A stretch of DNA of 64,000 nucleotides from Streptomyces sp. NBC_00377 (GTDB lineage: Bacteria > Actinomycetota > Actinomycetes > Streptomycetales > Streptomycetaceae), in contig NZ_CP107958.1 of NCBI RefSeq assembly GCF_036075115.1, positions 4,712,001 through 4,776,000 of the forward strand. Direction: 5' to 3'. Shown here one piece after another: positions 32,964 to 42,039 of the stretch. The translations under genes were made by a program, and so were the position numbers. Every line of letters begins with the position of its first letter. The first letter of the stretch is position 1. A model generated the notes under the pieces. That model searched no databases. It was not told where the DNA came from and saw only the letters and a program-made list of their open reading frames with translations.

Positions 32964-33968
32964 ATGGAACTGCACGACGTCTGGTTCGTCCTGATCGCCG
33001 TCCTGTGGACCGGCTACTTCTTCCTGGAGGGCTTCGACTTCGGGGTCGGCATCCTCACCAGGCTGCTCGCCCGGGACCGGCCCGAGCGGCGGGTGCTCAT
33101 CAACACCATCGGGCCCGTCTGGGACGGCAACGAGGTGTGGCTGCTCACGGCGGGCGGTGCCACTTTCGCCGCCTTTCCCGAGTGGTACGCCACGCTCTTC
33201 TCGGGCTTCTACCTGCCGCTGCTGCTCATCCTCGTCTGCCTGATCGTCCGGGGTGTCGCCTTCGAGTACCGGGCGAAGCGTCCCGAGGAGAACTGGCAGC
33301 GCAACTGGGAGACCGCGATCTTCTGGACCTCGCTCCTTCCCGCCTTCCTGTGGGGCGTCGCCTTCGGCAACATCGTGGGGGGCGTCAAGATCGACCAGAA
33401 CTTCGAGTACGTGGGCGACGTCTGGGACCTGCTCAACCCGTACGCGCTGCTCGGCGGTCTCGTGACCCTGACGCTGTTCACCTTCCACGGTGCGGTGTTC
33501 ACGGCCCTCAAGACCGTCGGCGACATCCGGGAGCGGGCACGCAGGCTGGCGCTGAAGGTGGGGCTCGTGACCGCCGCGCTCGCCCTGGTCTTCCTGCTGT
33601 GGACGCAGATCGACGGCGGTGACGCCAAGAGCCTCGTCGCGCTGGTCGTGGCGGTCGGTGCCCTGGTGGCGGCGCTCGTCGCGAACCAGGCGGGACGCGA
33701 AGGCTGGTCGTTCGCGCTCTCCGGCATCACCATCGTGGCCGCCGTGGCGATGCTCTTCCTGACGCTCTTTCCGAACGTCATGCCGTCCTCGCTCAACGAG
33801 AGCTGGAGCCTCACGGTGACCAACGCCTCGTCCAGCCCGTACACCCTGAAGATCATGACCTGGTGCGCGGGCATCGCCACGCCGCTCGTGCTGCTCTACC
33901 AGAGTTGGACCTACTGGGTGTTCCGCAAGCGGATCGGTACGCAGCACATCGCCGAGGCCACGCACTGA
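32964..33968 (+). CDS. cydB: cytochrome bd oxidase subunit II
   Basis: 334 residues, starting MELHDVWFVLIAVLWTGYFFLEGFDFGVGIL, the diagnostic CydB N-terminus (GYFxLEGFDFGVG). About eight TM segments follow, with the conserved ...WDGNEVWLL... region. CydB forms the heterodimer with CydA and stabilises the heme d. It lies 20 bp after cydA. After the stop, an 84-bp gap before cydCD is almost entirely filled by three parS-like sites. Confidence 0.97.
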   Translation: MELHDVWFVLIAVLWTGYFFLEGFDFGVGILTRLLARDRPERRVLINTIGPVWDGNEVWLLTAGGATFAAFPEWYATLFSGFYLPLLLILVCLIVRGVAFEYRAKRPEENWQRNWETAIFWTSLLPAFLWGVAFGNIVGGVKIDQNFEYVGDVWDLLNPYALLGGLVTLTLFTFHGAVFTALKTVGDIRERARRLALKVGLVTAALALVFLLWTQIDGGDAKSLVALVVAVGALVAALVANQAGREGWSFALSGITIVAAVAMLFLTLFPNVMPSSLNESWSLTVTNASSSPYTLKIMTWCAGIATPLVLLYQSWTYWVFRKRIGTQHIAEATH

Positions 33969-33984
33969 GTCCGGAATGGGGTGT

Positions 33985-33998
33985 GTTTCACGTGAAAC
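33985..33998. promoter_or_regulatory. parS (ParB site) 8
   Basis: A perfect GTTTCACGTGAAAC at the centre of a perfect 32-bp palindrome (33976-34007). It is the first of three sites spaced 36 and 34 bp apart between cydB and cydCD. Confidence 0.92.
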
Positions 33999-34020
33999 AC
34001 ACCCCATGGGGAGAGAGCGC

Positions 34021-34034
34021 GTTTCGCGTGAAAC
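34021..34034. promoter_or_regulatory. parS-like site 9 (one mismatch)
   Basis: GTTTCGCGTGAAAC, 36 bp after site 8 and 34 bp before site 10. The flanks GAGCG/CGCTC extend it to a 26-bp imperfect palindrome. Confidence 0.75.
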
Positions 34035-34054
34035 ACGCTCTTTGAGAAGAGGGT

Positions 34055-34068
34055 GTTTCACGTGAAAC
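34055..34068. promoter_or_regulatory. parS (ParB site) 10, overlapping the cydCD start
   Basis: A perfect GTTTCACGTGAAAC. It contains the preferred GTG start codon of cydCD (34062) and covers the first codons, so ParB would sit on the translation-start DNA. Confidence 0.9.
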
Positions 34069-37000
34069 CGATCGACCCGCGTCTCCTCCGGTATGCCCGC
34101 GCCACCCGCCTCTTCCTGGTGGCGGTCGTCGGCCTGGGCGCCGTCGGGGCGGCTCTGGTCATCACTCAGGCGATGCTCATCGCCGAGGTCGTGGTGGGCG
34201 CCTTCCAGCATGGCCTGTCCCTCAGCGAACTGCGCACTCCCCTATTGCTGTTGATGACGGTGGCGGTCGGCCGTGCGGTGGTCGCCTGGCTCACCGAACT
34301 GGCCGCGCACCGCGCGAGTGCCGCCGTAAAGTCGGAGCTGCGCAGGCGGCTGCTGGACCGGGCCACCGCGTTGGGACCGAACTGGCTCAGCGACCGGCGC
34401 ACCGGTTCGCTGGTGGCACTCGCCACGCGGGGCGTGGACGCCCTGGACGACTACTTCTCCCGCTATCTGCCGCAGTTGGGGCTGGCGGTGGTCGTACCGG
34501 TCGCGGTACTCGCGCGGATCGTGACCGAGGACTGGGTGTCCGCCGCGATCATCGTCGGCACCCTGCCGCTCATCCCGGTCTTCATGATGCTGATCGGGTG
34601 GGCCACGCAGTCGCGGATGGACCGGCAGTGGCGACTGCTGTCCCGGCTGTCCGGACACTTCCTGGACGTCGTCGCCGGGCTGCCCACGCTCAAGGTGTTC
34701 GGGCGGGCCAAGGCGCAGGCCGAGTCGATCCGGCGCATCACCGGTGAGTACCGGCAGGCAACCATGCGGACACTTCGCATCGCCTTCATCTCGTCGTTCG
34801 CGCTGGAGTTGCTGTCGACGCTCTCGGTGGCCCTGGTGGCCGTGACGATCGGCATGCGACTCGTGCACGGCGAGATGGATCTGTACATCGGCCTGGTGAT
34901 CCTGGTGCTCGCACCGGAGGCGTATCTCCCACTGCGCCAGGTCGGGGCGCAGTATCACGCGGCTGCCGAGGGGCTGGCCGCCGCCGAGGAGATCTTCGAG
35001 GTGCTGGAGACGCCGACCCCGCAGTCGGGCACGGCCGTGGTGTCCGCCGGGGGGATGACCTTCGAGAACGTCACCGTGCGCTACCCCGGACGCTCCGCCG
35101 ACGCCGTCACGGACGTGTCGTTCACCGTCGAAGCCGGTGAGACGGTCGCGCTGGTCGGACCGAGCGGCGTGGGCAAGTCGACCCTGCTGAACACAGCGCT
35201 GGGCTTCGTGCGACCGGTCGAGGGCCGGGTGCTGGCCGGGGGAGTCGACCTCGCGTCGGCCGACCTGGAGCAGTGGCGGTCCCGGATCGCCTGGGTGCCG
35301 CAGCGTCCGCACCTCTACGCCGGGACGATCGACGAGAACGTCCGGCTGGCGCGTCCCGACGCCGACGACACGGCGGTACGCCAGGCGCTCGCGGACGCGG
35401 GGGCGCTGGAGTTCGTCGCAGCACTGCCCGCCGGAACCGACACCGTGCTCGGCGAGGACGGTGTCGGGCTGTCCGCCGGCCAGCGCCAGCGGCTGGCGCT
35501 GGCCAGGGCCTTCCTCGCGGACCGGCCCGTGCTGCTGCTGGACGAGCCGACGGCGGCGCTCGACGGGGAGACCGAGGCGGAGGTGGTGGCGGCCGTGCGG
35601 CGCCTCGCCGCCGGCCGGACGGTCCTGCTGATCGTGCACCGCCCGGCCCTACTGACGGTCGCGGACCGGGTGGTGCGGCTGGCCGGGGCCGGGACACCCG
35701 CGCCCGTGGAGCCCGCGCCCAAGAGGGCCCCCGCCCCGCCGGAAGAGGCCGCGCTTCTGACCGGAACCGGTGAGCCCGCGACGGAGCTTGCCGTGACCGG
35801 CGGCAATGTGCTCGCCCGGGTCCGGGCGACGGCCGGCGCCCGACGCGGCCGGCTCGTCCTCGCGCTGCTGCTCGGCAGCCTCGCCCTCGGCAGTGCCGTG
35901 GGTCTCATGGCCACCTCCGGATGGCTCATCTCGCGGGCCTCTCAGCAGCCGCCCGTGCTGTATTTGATGGTGGCTGTGACGGCGACCCGCACCTTCGGTC
36001 TCGGACGGGCGGTGTTCCGGTACGCGGAGCGGCTCGTGTCGCACGACGCCGTGCTGCGGATGCTGGCCGACACCCGTGTCGCCGTCTACCGGCGGCTGGA
36101 GCGGCTGGCACCCGCCGGGTTGAGCTCGGCGCGGCGGGGCGACCTGCTGACACGGCTGGTCGCCGACGTGGACGCCCTCCAGGACTACTGGCTGCGCTGG
36201 CTGCTGCCCGCCGGTTCCGCCGTCGTCGTCTCGGCCGGGTCCGTCGCCTTCACCGCATGGCTGCTGCCCGAGGCCGGTGCGGTGCTCGCCGCCGGCCTGC
36301 TGACGGCAGGGGTGGGGGTTCCCCTGATCACCGGCGCCGTGGCCCGCAGGGCCGAACGCCGCCTCGCCCCCGCCCGGGGAGTGCTGGCCACCCGCACGGC
36401 CGACCTGCTCACCGGTACCGCCGAACTGACCGTCGCGGGTGCGCTGCCCGTCCGTACCGCAGGGGTGCGCGCGGCCGACTCCGTGCTCACGCGGATCGCC
36501 TCCCGAGCCGCGACGGCCACCGCTCTCGGGGACGGCCTGACCGCACTGGTCTGCGGACTGACTGTCACGGCCGCCGCCCTCGTGGGCGCCGAGGCAGTCG
36601 CCGGCGGACGGCTGAGCGGGGTGACGATGGCCGTGGTCGTCCTCACCCCGCTGGCCGCCTTCGAAGCCGTCCTGGGGCTGCCCCTGGCCGTGCAGTACCG
36701 CCAGCGGGTACGCAGGAGCGCGGAGCGGGTGTACGAGGTCCTGGACTCCCCCGAGCCCGTCCGTGAGCCGGAGCGGCCCCTTCAGGCGCCCACGTCGCCT
36801 TTCCCGCTGGTCCTCGGAGGGCTGGCCGCCCGGCACTCCGGGCAGGGCCGGGACGCGCTGGCCGGAGTCGATCTCACCCTGACGCAGGGCCGCCGGATCG
36901 CCGTCGTCGGGCCCTCCGGCTCCGGCAAGACCACGCTCGCGCAGGTGCTGCTGCGGTTCCTGGACGCCGGCGCGGGCTCGTACACACTCGGCGGGGTGGA

Positions 37001-37550
37001 CGCCTACGCCCTGGACGGTGACGACGTACGCAGGCTCGTCGGGCTGTGCGCGCAGGACGCGCATCTCTTCGACAGCTCGGTCCGCGAGAACCTGCTGCTC
37101 GCGAAGAAGGCGGCGAGCGAGGAGGAACTGCGGGACGCGCTGGCCAGGGCCCGGCTGCTGGAGTGGGCCGACGGCCTGCCCGTCGGGCTCGACACGCTCG
37201 TCGGCGAGCACGGTGCCCGCTTGTCCGGTGGGCAGCGGCAGCGGCTCGCGCTGGCCCGGGCGCTGCTCGCCGACTTCCCCGTCCTGGTGCTCGACGAGCC
37301 CGCCGAGCACCTGGACCTGCCGACCGCCGACGCGCTCACGCAGGACCTGCTGACCGCCACCGAGGGCCGGACGACCCTGCTCATCACTCATCGGCTCGCC
37401 GGTCTCGAGGCGGTCGACGAGGTGATCGTGCTGGACGGGGGACGGGTGGTCCAACGGGGCTCCTACGCGGCGCTGGTGGCCGTGGACGGGCCGCTGCGCA
37501 GGATGGCCGAGCGGGAGGAGGCCACGGAACTGCTGGTGGGGGCAGGATGA
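34062..37550 (+). CDS. cydCD: fused ABC exporter CydDC (cytochrome bd assembly)
   Basis: 1162 residues from GTG 34062 (1165 from GTG 34053). I prefer 34062 because AGAAGAGG then lies 9 nt upstream, whereas 34053 has no spacing for it. Two complete ABC-exporter halves are fused: the first with Walker A GPSGVGKST (about residue 366) and LSAGQRQRLALARAF, the second with Walker A GPSGSGKTT (about 950) and LSGGQRQRLALARAL. Each half has a six-TM domain. CydDC exports cysteine/glutathione and is needed for cytochrome bd assembly. In most bacteria cydC and cydD are separate genes; fusion is the streptomycete form. A parS covers its start. Confidence 0.95.
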   Translation: MKPIDPRLLRYARATRLFLVAVVGLGAVGAALVITQAMLIAEVVVGAFQHGLSLSELRTPLLLLMTVAVGRAVVAWLTELAAHRASAAVKSELRRRLLDRATALGPNWLSDRRTGSLVALATRGVDALDDYFSRYLPQLGLAVVVPVAVLARIVTEDWVSAAIIVGTLPLIPVFMMLIGWATQSRMDRQWRLLSRLSGHFLDVVAGLPTLKVFGRAKAQAESIRRITGEYRQATMRTLRIAFISSFALELLSTLSVALVAVTIGMRLVHGEMDLYIGLVILVLAPEAYLPLRQVGAQYHAAAEGLAAAEEIFEVLETPTPQSGTAVVSAGGMTFENVTVRYPGRSADAVTDVSFTVEAGETVALVGPSGVGKSTLLNTALGFVRPVEGRVLAGGVDLASADLEQWRSRIAWVPQRPHLYAGTIDENVRLARPDADDTAVRQALADAGALEFVAALPAGTDTVLGEDGVGLSAGQRQRLALARAFLADRPVLLLDEPTAALDGETEAEVVAAVRRLAAGRTVLLIVHRPALLTVADRVVRLAGAGTPAPVEPAPKRAPAPPEEAALLTGTGEPATELAVTGGNVLARVRATAGARRGRLVLALLLGSLALGSAVGLMATSGWLISRASQQPPVLYLMVAVTATRTFGLGRAVFRYAERLVSHDAVLRMLADTRVAVYRRLERLAPAGLSSARRGDLLTRLVADVDALQDYWLRWLLPAGSAVVVSAGSVAFTAWLLPEAGAVLAAGLLTAGVGVPLITGAVARRAERRLAPARGVLATRTADLLTGTAELTVAGALPVRTAGVRAADSVLTRIASRAATATALGDGLTALVCGLTVTAAALVGAEAVAGGRLSGVTMAVVVLTPLAAFEAVLGLPLAVQYRQRVRRSAERVYEVLDSPEPVREPERPLQAPTSPFPLVLGGLAARHSGQGRDALAGVDLTLTQGRRIAVVGPSGSGKTTLAQVLLRFLDAGAGSYTLGGVDAYALDGDDVRRLVGLCAQDAHLFDSSVRENLLLAKKAASEEELRDALARARLLEWADGLPVGLDTLVGEHGARLSGGQRQRLALARALLADFPVLVLDEPAEHLDLPTADALTQDLLTATEGRTTLLITHRLAGLEAVDEVIVLDGGRVVQRGSYAALVAVDGPLRRMAEREEATELLVGAG

Positions 37551-37946
37551 TCGACGCACGCAGTCCGGCCCGGGCAGCAACCTCGCGGGCGGGCCTTCGG
37601 CGTCCTCGGGACGGGCGCCCTCCGTACCGGGCCATCGGGTGCGGCCATCCCCCAGGCGTACGACGTGAGCGGGACCAGAGGCCGTAGCGGGCTCGGGCTG
37701 CGCGGTGTGAGGCGGGGCGGTGTAGGCAGCGGGGCGGTGCCTCGCGAGGGCCCGGAGGCGAATGTCTCACCCCTGAACGTCGGGAGACACCCCGCCACGA
37801 GAGCCGAAGCCGACCGCCCGGACCCCGTGCCGGCGGCGACGGCGGTGGGGGTTGCCTGGCGCCCGACTTCATCGGGCACAGGATGTCGGGTCGGCCGGAG
37901 GGTTGCCGCCTAGCGTGGTGATCGCAACGGCGGAAGGAGACCGGGA
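37551..37946. other. 396-bp intergenic region after cydCD
   Basis: No gene with a ribosome binding site and codon bias was seen. An imperfect dyad TGTCTC-N15-GAGACA (37763-37789) is present. The start of the AraC-GyrI gene (37947) has GGAAGGAGACC immediately upstream, so its promoter should be in this region. Confidence 0.6.
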
Positions 37947-38813
37947 GTGCTGGAGCGGCTCAACCAGGCCATGGACGACATCGAGGGCCACCTCGACGAG
38001 TCGATCGACGTGGGGGCGCTGGCGCGCGCCGCGGCCACCTCGGAGTACCACCTGCGCCGGATGTTCTCCGCGCTCGCGGGGATGCCCTTGTCGGAGTACA
38101 TCCGGCGTCGGCGGCTCACCGTCGCGGGCGCCGAGGTGCTCTCCGGGGACGACTCGCTGCTGGAGATCGCGGTCCGCTACGGCTACGGCTCCGGCGAGGC
38201 GTTCGCGCGGGCCTTCCGGGCCGTCCACGGTGTCGGACCCGGTGAGGCCCGCCGCACCGGCGCCGCGCTGGTCTCACAGCCCCGGTTGACCTTCCGCCTC
38301 ACCGTCGAAGGGAGCAGCAGCATGCGCTATCGCGTAGTGGACCGGCCGGACTTCACCGTCGCCGGCCTCAAGGCCCGGGTGCCCTTGGTGCACTTGGGAC
38401 CGAACCAGGCGATCATCGACTTCGTCCGGGGGATCGACCCGCGGACCCTGGAGCGCCTGGAGAAGCTGTCGGACCAGGAGCCGCAGGGCATCGTGGCGGT
38501 CTGCGACGACCTGGATCCGAGCCGGGCCGAGGGCACGGAACTCGACTACTACCAAGGGGTGATCACGTCCGCGGCCGCCCCCGAGGGCACGGTCTCCCTG
38601 GCCGTCCCGGCGGGTACCTGGGCCGTCTTCACCACTTCGGGGCCGGCGCCCCGAGCCATCCAGGAGCTGTGGCGGGACGTCTACACGCAGTGGTTCCCGT
38701 CGAATCCGTACCGCGGCCGCCCCGGTCCGGAGATCCTGCGCACCCGCCTGGCGGCGGACGGGACCGAGGCCGAGGCCGAACTGTGGCTGCCGGTGGAGCG
38801 GGAGCAGGGTTGA
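37947..38813 (+). CDS. AraC-family regulator with GyrI-like effector domain
   Basis: 288 residues from GTG 37947 behind GGAAGGAGACCGGGA. Unlike classical AraC proteins the HTH is N-terminal: MLERLNQAMDDIEGHLDESIDVGALARAAATSEYHLRRMFSALAGMPLSEYIRRRRLTVAGAEVL (first HTH, SoxS/Rob type) followed by IAVRYGYGSGEAFARAFRAVHG. The C-terminal half (about 120-285) is a GyrI-like small-molecule-binding domain (MRYRVVDRPDFTVAGLKARVPL). This Rob/BmrR-like arrangement usually senses drugs. No transporter is adjacent, so the targets are unknown. It converges with the Cof phosphatase (17-bp gap). Confidence 0.9.
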   Translation: MLERLNQAMDDIEGHLDESIDVGALARAAATSEYHLRRMFSALAGMPLSEYIRRRRLTVAGAEVLSGDDSLLEIAVRYGYGSGEAFARAFRAVHGVGPGEARRTGAALVSQPRLTFRLTVEGSSSMRYRVVDRPDFTVAGLKARVPLVHLGPNQAIIDFVRGIDPRTLERLEKLSDQEPQGIVAVCDDLDPSRAEGTELDYYQGVITSAAAPEGTVSLAVPAGTWAVFTTSGPAPRAIQELWRDVYTQWFPSNPYRGRPGPEILRTRLAADGTEAEAELWLPVEREQG

Positions 38814-38830
38814 CGCCCCGGCGGAGAGGG

Positions 38831-39700
38831 CTATCGGCGCTCGGCGATCAGCCGCTCGATGACGACGGCGACCCCGTCCTCGTTGTTGGCGACGGTGTGT
38901 CCGGAGGCCGCCGCGAGCACTTCGGGGTGCGCGTTGCCCATCGCGTACGACCGGCCGGCCCAGGTGAGCATCTCGACGTCGTTGGGCATGTCCCCGAACG
39001 CGACGACCTCCTCGTGGGAGATGCCGCGTTCCGCGCAGCACAGGGCGAGCGTGCTGGCCTTGGAGACGTCCGGGCCGCTGATCTCCAGCAGGGCGCTGGG
39101 GCTGGAGCGGGTCACGTTGGCGCGCTCCCCGATGGCCAGCCGGGCGAGCGTGAGGAAGGCGTCGGGGTCGATCGTCGGGTGGAACGCGAGGATCTTCAGC
39201 ACCGGCTCACCGGCCCCGGGCGCGTCCGGCGCCAGCAGCCGCTCGGCCGAGGCGAGCGAGTCGGGGATCTCCATGTGCATCTTCGGATACTCCGGCTCCT
39301 GGTAGAAGCCGTACGTCTGCTCGATCGCGTACACGGTCCCGGGCGCCGCCTCCCGCAGCAGCCGTACGGCGTCCAGCGCGTTCTCCCGTGCCAGCTCGCG
39401 CACCTTCACGAACTTGTGGGCGCCGGGGCCGCCGTGCAGGTCGACCACGGCCGCACCGTTGCCGCAGATCGCCAGACCGTGACCGTGGACGTGGTCACTG
39501 ACGACGTCCATCCAGCGGGCCGGGCGGCCGGTGACGAAGAAGACCTCGATGCCCGCCTCCTCGGCGGCGGCGAGGGCGGCGACCGTGCGCGGCGAGACCG
39601 ACTTGTCGTCGCGCAGCAGGGTGCCGTCGAGATCGGTGGCGATCAGCCGCGGCGGGAGGGCGGCGGCCGGGGTCTCGGGCTGTCGAGTCGCTGAGGTCAC
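38831..39700 (-). CDS. Cof-type HAD-IIB phosphatase
   Basis: 289 residues from GTG 39700; the GTG is chosen over upstream ATGs because GGGAG lies 9 nt before it. HAD motif I is LIATDLDGTLLRDDKSVSPRT; the typical ending is VAFGDMPNDVEMLTWAGRSYAMGNAHPEVLAAA. Cof enzymes dephosphorylate sugar phosphates, FMN or related metabolites. A paralogue of nearly the same type lies at 48780-49586. It converges with the AraC-GyrI gene. The substrate is unknown. Confidence 0.9.
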   Translation of the reverse strand: MTSATRQPETPAAALPPRLIATDLDGTLLRDDKSVSPRTVAALAAAEEAGIEVFFVTGRPARWMDVVSDHVHGHGLAICGNGAAVVDLHGGPGAHKFVKVRELARENALDAVRLLREAAPGTVYAIEQTYGFYQEPEYPKMHMEIPDSLASAERLLAPDAPGAGEPVLKILAFHPTIDPDAFLTLARLAIGERANVTRSSPSALLEISGPDVSKASTLALCCAERGISHEEVVAFGDMPNDVEMLTWAGRSYAMGNAHPEVLAAASGHTVANNEDGVAVVIERLIAERR

Positions 39701-39789
39701 CGAGCCATTCTCCCGCATATGCCCGAACGCTCGTGGGCCAGCCCGCACACAGGAGACCCCGGCCCGGCGCGAATGACCTGATGCCGAGG

Positions 39790-40692
39790 TCAGCGCAGTT
39801 GCGCCGGGGCCTCCATGGCGATCTGCTCGAAGACCTTCTCGTCCGCGGCGAAGACGGAGTCGGCGATGGGCCAGTGGACCACGATCTCCGTGAAGCCGAG
39901 TTCCCGGTGCCTGCCCGCGAAGTCGACGAAGGCGTCCAGGGACTCCAGCGGACGTCCGCGGTCCGGGGTGAACCCCGTGAGCAGGATCTTGTCCAGCTCC
40001 TGCACGTCCCGCCCGCTCGCGGCACAGGCGTCGGTGAGCTTCTCGACCTGGCCGCGAATGGCCTGAACCGACTGCTCGGGCGTGCCGTCCTCGTACAGCT
40101 TGGGATCGCCCGTGGTCACCCAGGCCTGTCCGTACCGAGCCGCGAGCCGCAGCCCGCGGGGCCCGGTCGCGGCGACCGCGAAGGGCAGGCGGGGACGCTG
40201 GACGCAGCCCGGGATGTTCCGCGCCTCGTGCGCCGAGTAGTAGTCACCCTCGTACGACACCGAGTCCGCGGTGAGCAGCCGGTCCAGCAGCGGTACGAAC
40301 TCGGCGAGACGGTCGGCCCGCTCGCGCGGGGTCCACGGTTCCTGGCCGAGGGCGGTGGCGTCGAAGCCGGTGCCGCCCGCGCCGATCCCCAGGGTCACCC
40401 GGCCGCCACTCACGTCGTCCAGGGAGATCAGTTCCTTGGCGAGGGTCACCGGATGCCGGAAGTTGGGCGAGGTGACCAGCGTTCCCAGGCGCAGACGGTC
40501 GGTGACGGCCGCGGCGGCGGTCAGCGTGGGGACCGCACCGAACCACGGGCCGTCGCGGAAGGTGCGCCAGGACAGGTGGTCGTAGGTGTACGCGCTGTGG
40601 AAGCCGAGCTGCTCGGCCCGCGTCCAGAGGGCACGGCCCCCCTCGTTCCAGCGCAGGTACGGGAGGATCACGGTGCTCAGACGCAGACTCAT
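39790..40692 (-). CDS. LLM-class (luciferase-like) F420-dependent oxidoreductase
   Basis: 300 residues from ATG 40692 (MSLRLSTVILPYLRWNEGGRALWTRAEQLGFHSAYTYDHLSW). Conserved features are LRLGTLVTSPNFRHPVTLAKELISLDDVSGGRVTLGIGAG and the C-terminal ...IADSVFAADEKVFEQIA. The group includes F420-dependent reductases common in actinobacteria; the flavin versus F420 specificity is inferred. A perfect parS (40719) lies 27 bp before the start, in the position of its promoter/leader. The upstream gene on the same strand ends 42 bp from the start, so they may be co-transcribed across the parS. Confidence 0.88.
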   Translation of the reverse strand: MSLRLSTVILPYLRWNEGGRALWTRAEQLGFHSAYTYDHLSWRTFRDGPWFGAVPTLTAAAAVTDRLRLGTLVTSPNFRHPVTLAKELISLDDVSGGRVTLGIGAGGTGFDATALGQEPWTPRERADRLAEFVPLLDRLLTADSVSYEGDYYSAHEARNIPGCVQRPRLPFAVAATGPRGLRLAARYGQAWVTTGDPKLYEDGTPEQSVQAIRGQVEKLTDACAASGRDVQELDKILLTGFTPDRGRPLESLDAFVDFAGRHRELGFTEIVVHWPIADSVFAADEKVFEQIAMEAPAQLR

Positions 40693-40718
40693 GGCATCGA
40701 GCCTATGCGGATGAGCGT

Positions 40719-40732
40719 GTTTCACGTGAAAC
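40719..40732. promoter_or_regulatory. parS (ParB site) 11
   Basis: A perfect GTTTCACGTGAAAC in the 42-bp gap between two leftward genes: 3 bp beyond the stop of the 147-aa gene and 26 bp before the LLM oxidoreductase start. Confidence 0.9.
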
Positions 40733-40734
40733 AG

Positions 40735-41178
40735 TCACCGTACGCGGCCGCTCAGCCACGGGCTGAGGCCGACCAGGATGAATTCCTTGTGCACGCGATC
40801 ACGCGGCAGCGGCACCACCAGGAAGTAGCCGGGCGGGAAGCGCCGGGACTTCACCCAGGCGTGGCCCTCGTAGAGGGAGCGGAGAAAGGCGGGGACGTCG
40901 TCCCGCTCGATGTCGGGGCACTCCACGCCGTCGACCGAGATCAGGGCGTCGTCGTCGGGGTAGAGCCGCACACTCACGCTGGGCCGGCCGCCGAGCTCGA
41001 CGTAGGCCTCGTGCGGCAGTGAGCCGTCCGGGTCGGTGGTGACGCCCACGCCGGCCGAGGTGCGGCGGGAGGTCTGGTCGGCGCCGATGTCGTGGGTGAC
41101 CTCGATCTCGAGGGCGTACTCGGCGGCGATCACACGGAGGGCGGCGACGGCAGCCTCGGTGGAGGGGAGGTGGTCCAT
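40735..41178 (-). CDS. conserved hypothetical protein (147 aa)
   Basis: 147 residues from ATG 41178 (MDHLPSTEAAVAALRVIAAEYALEIEVTHDIG); an ATG four codons upstream is an alternative and neither has a good ribosome binding site. It ends ...GYFLVVPLPRDRVHKEFILVGLSPWLSGRVR. It is mixed alpha/beta, with no membrane segment or recognised motif. Codon bias is that of a real gene. It lies between kptA and the LLM oxidoreductase, all leftward. Function unknown. Confidence 0.7.
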   Translation of the reverse strand: MDHLPSTEAAVAALRVIAAEYALEIEVTHDIGADQTSRRTSAGVGVTTDPDGSLPHEAYVELGGRPSVSVRLYPDDDALISVDGVECPDIERDDVPAFLRSLYEGHAWVKSRRFPPGYFLVVPLPRDRVHKEFILVGLSPWLSGRVR

Positions 41179-41228
41179 ACCTGTGATCATGCCGAAGTGA
41201 GACGGGGGCGGGGGCCGGAAAGCGCGTC

Positions 41229-41777
41229 TCAGTGCCGCTCGGGGAAGCGCAGGTATGCCGCGGGTACGGCCTTCGTCAGCCATACCCCGTTCGCGCTGAC
41301 CTGGAAGACGTGGCCGTCACGGTGCATGGCCGCCGCGTCGACGGCGAGGACCACCGGGCGGCCACGGCGCGCTCCGACCCGCGTCGCGGTCTCCCGGTCG
41401 GGCGAGAGGTGCACGTCATGGCGGTTCATGGGCCGCAGCCCCTCGGCGCGGATCGCGTCCAGATGGCGGGCCACCGTCCCGTGGTACAGGTACGACGGCG
41501 GGGTCGCCGCGGGCAGCCCGAGGTCGACCTCGACGCTGTGGCCCTGGCTGGCGCGGATCCGCGTTCCCTCGACGGCGAAGCGCTTCTTGTCGTTGGCCGC
41601 GACGACATGGTCCAGTTCGTCACGGGTGAAGGGGAAGCCGTGCGCGGAGCTCGCCGCGATCAGATCGTCGATCTCCACCCAGCCGGCCTCGTCCAGGGTG
41701 AGCCCCACGCGCTCGGGCTGGTGCCGCAGGTGCTTCGAGAGGTACTTCGACACCTTCACGGTGCGTCTTTCGTTCAT
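41229..41777 (-). CDS. kptA: RNA 2'-phosphotransferase (Tpt1/KptA)
   Basis: 182 residues from ATG 41777, chosen because GAGAAGGAC lies just upstream; an upstream ATG (41792) is possible. The start MNERRTVKVSKYLSKHLRHQPERVGLTLDEAGWVEIDDLI is the classic KptA N-terminus, and ...LYHGTVARHLDAIRAEGLRPMNRHDVHLSPD holds the NAD-binding H-H and R residues. KptA transfers an RNA 2'-phosphate to NAD, giving ADP-ribose cyclic phosphate. In bacteria its physiological role is unclear since there is no tRNA splicing that needs it. Upstream (41778-42039) is a region with DnaA boxes. Confidence 0.92.
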   Translation of the reverse strand: MNERRTVKVSKYLSKHLRHQPERVGLTLDEAGWVEIDDLIAASSAHGFPFTRDELDHVVAANDKKRFAVEGTRIRASQGHSVEVDLGLPAATPPSYLYHGTVARHLDAIRAEGLRPMNRHDVHLSPDRETATRVGARRGRPVVLAVDAAAMHRDGHVFQVSANGVWLTKAVPAAYLRFPERH

Positions 41778-41867
41778 GTCCTTCTCGTTCATCCGCTCAG
41801 CATGACGCGAGAGACGCAGATCACGCATTCGGTTGTGAAGTCAAGGTTTGATCCACAAGCAACCAGG

Positions 41868-41902
41868 GTTATCCACAGACCAGTTGGCGCTTCTGTGGAC
41901 AA
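41868..41902. promoter_or_regulatory. pair of DnaA boxes, divergent
   Basis: TTATCCACA (41868-41876) and TGTGGACAA (41894-41902, the exact complement of TTGTCCACA), facing each other 26 bp apart in the gap before kptA. Both match consensus perfectly. Confidence 0.7.
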
Positions 41903-42039
41903 CGGGCGGTCACATCACCCGACTTCGCCGGAACGCCCTGACTCAGCCGGACTTGGGGCAGTGCGGCCCAACGACCCCTGTCCAGACCCCACCTGGGGAA
42001 CATCCCGACGGGCCAGACCCGTTCGACCACCACCGCGAT

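Noticed and set aside
37665..37913. 82-codon open frame in the gap after cydCD
   Set aside because: No ribosome binding site, poor codon bias, and low-complexity composition.
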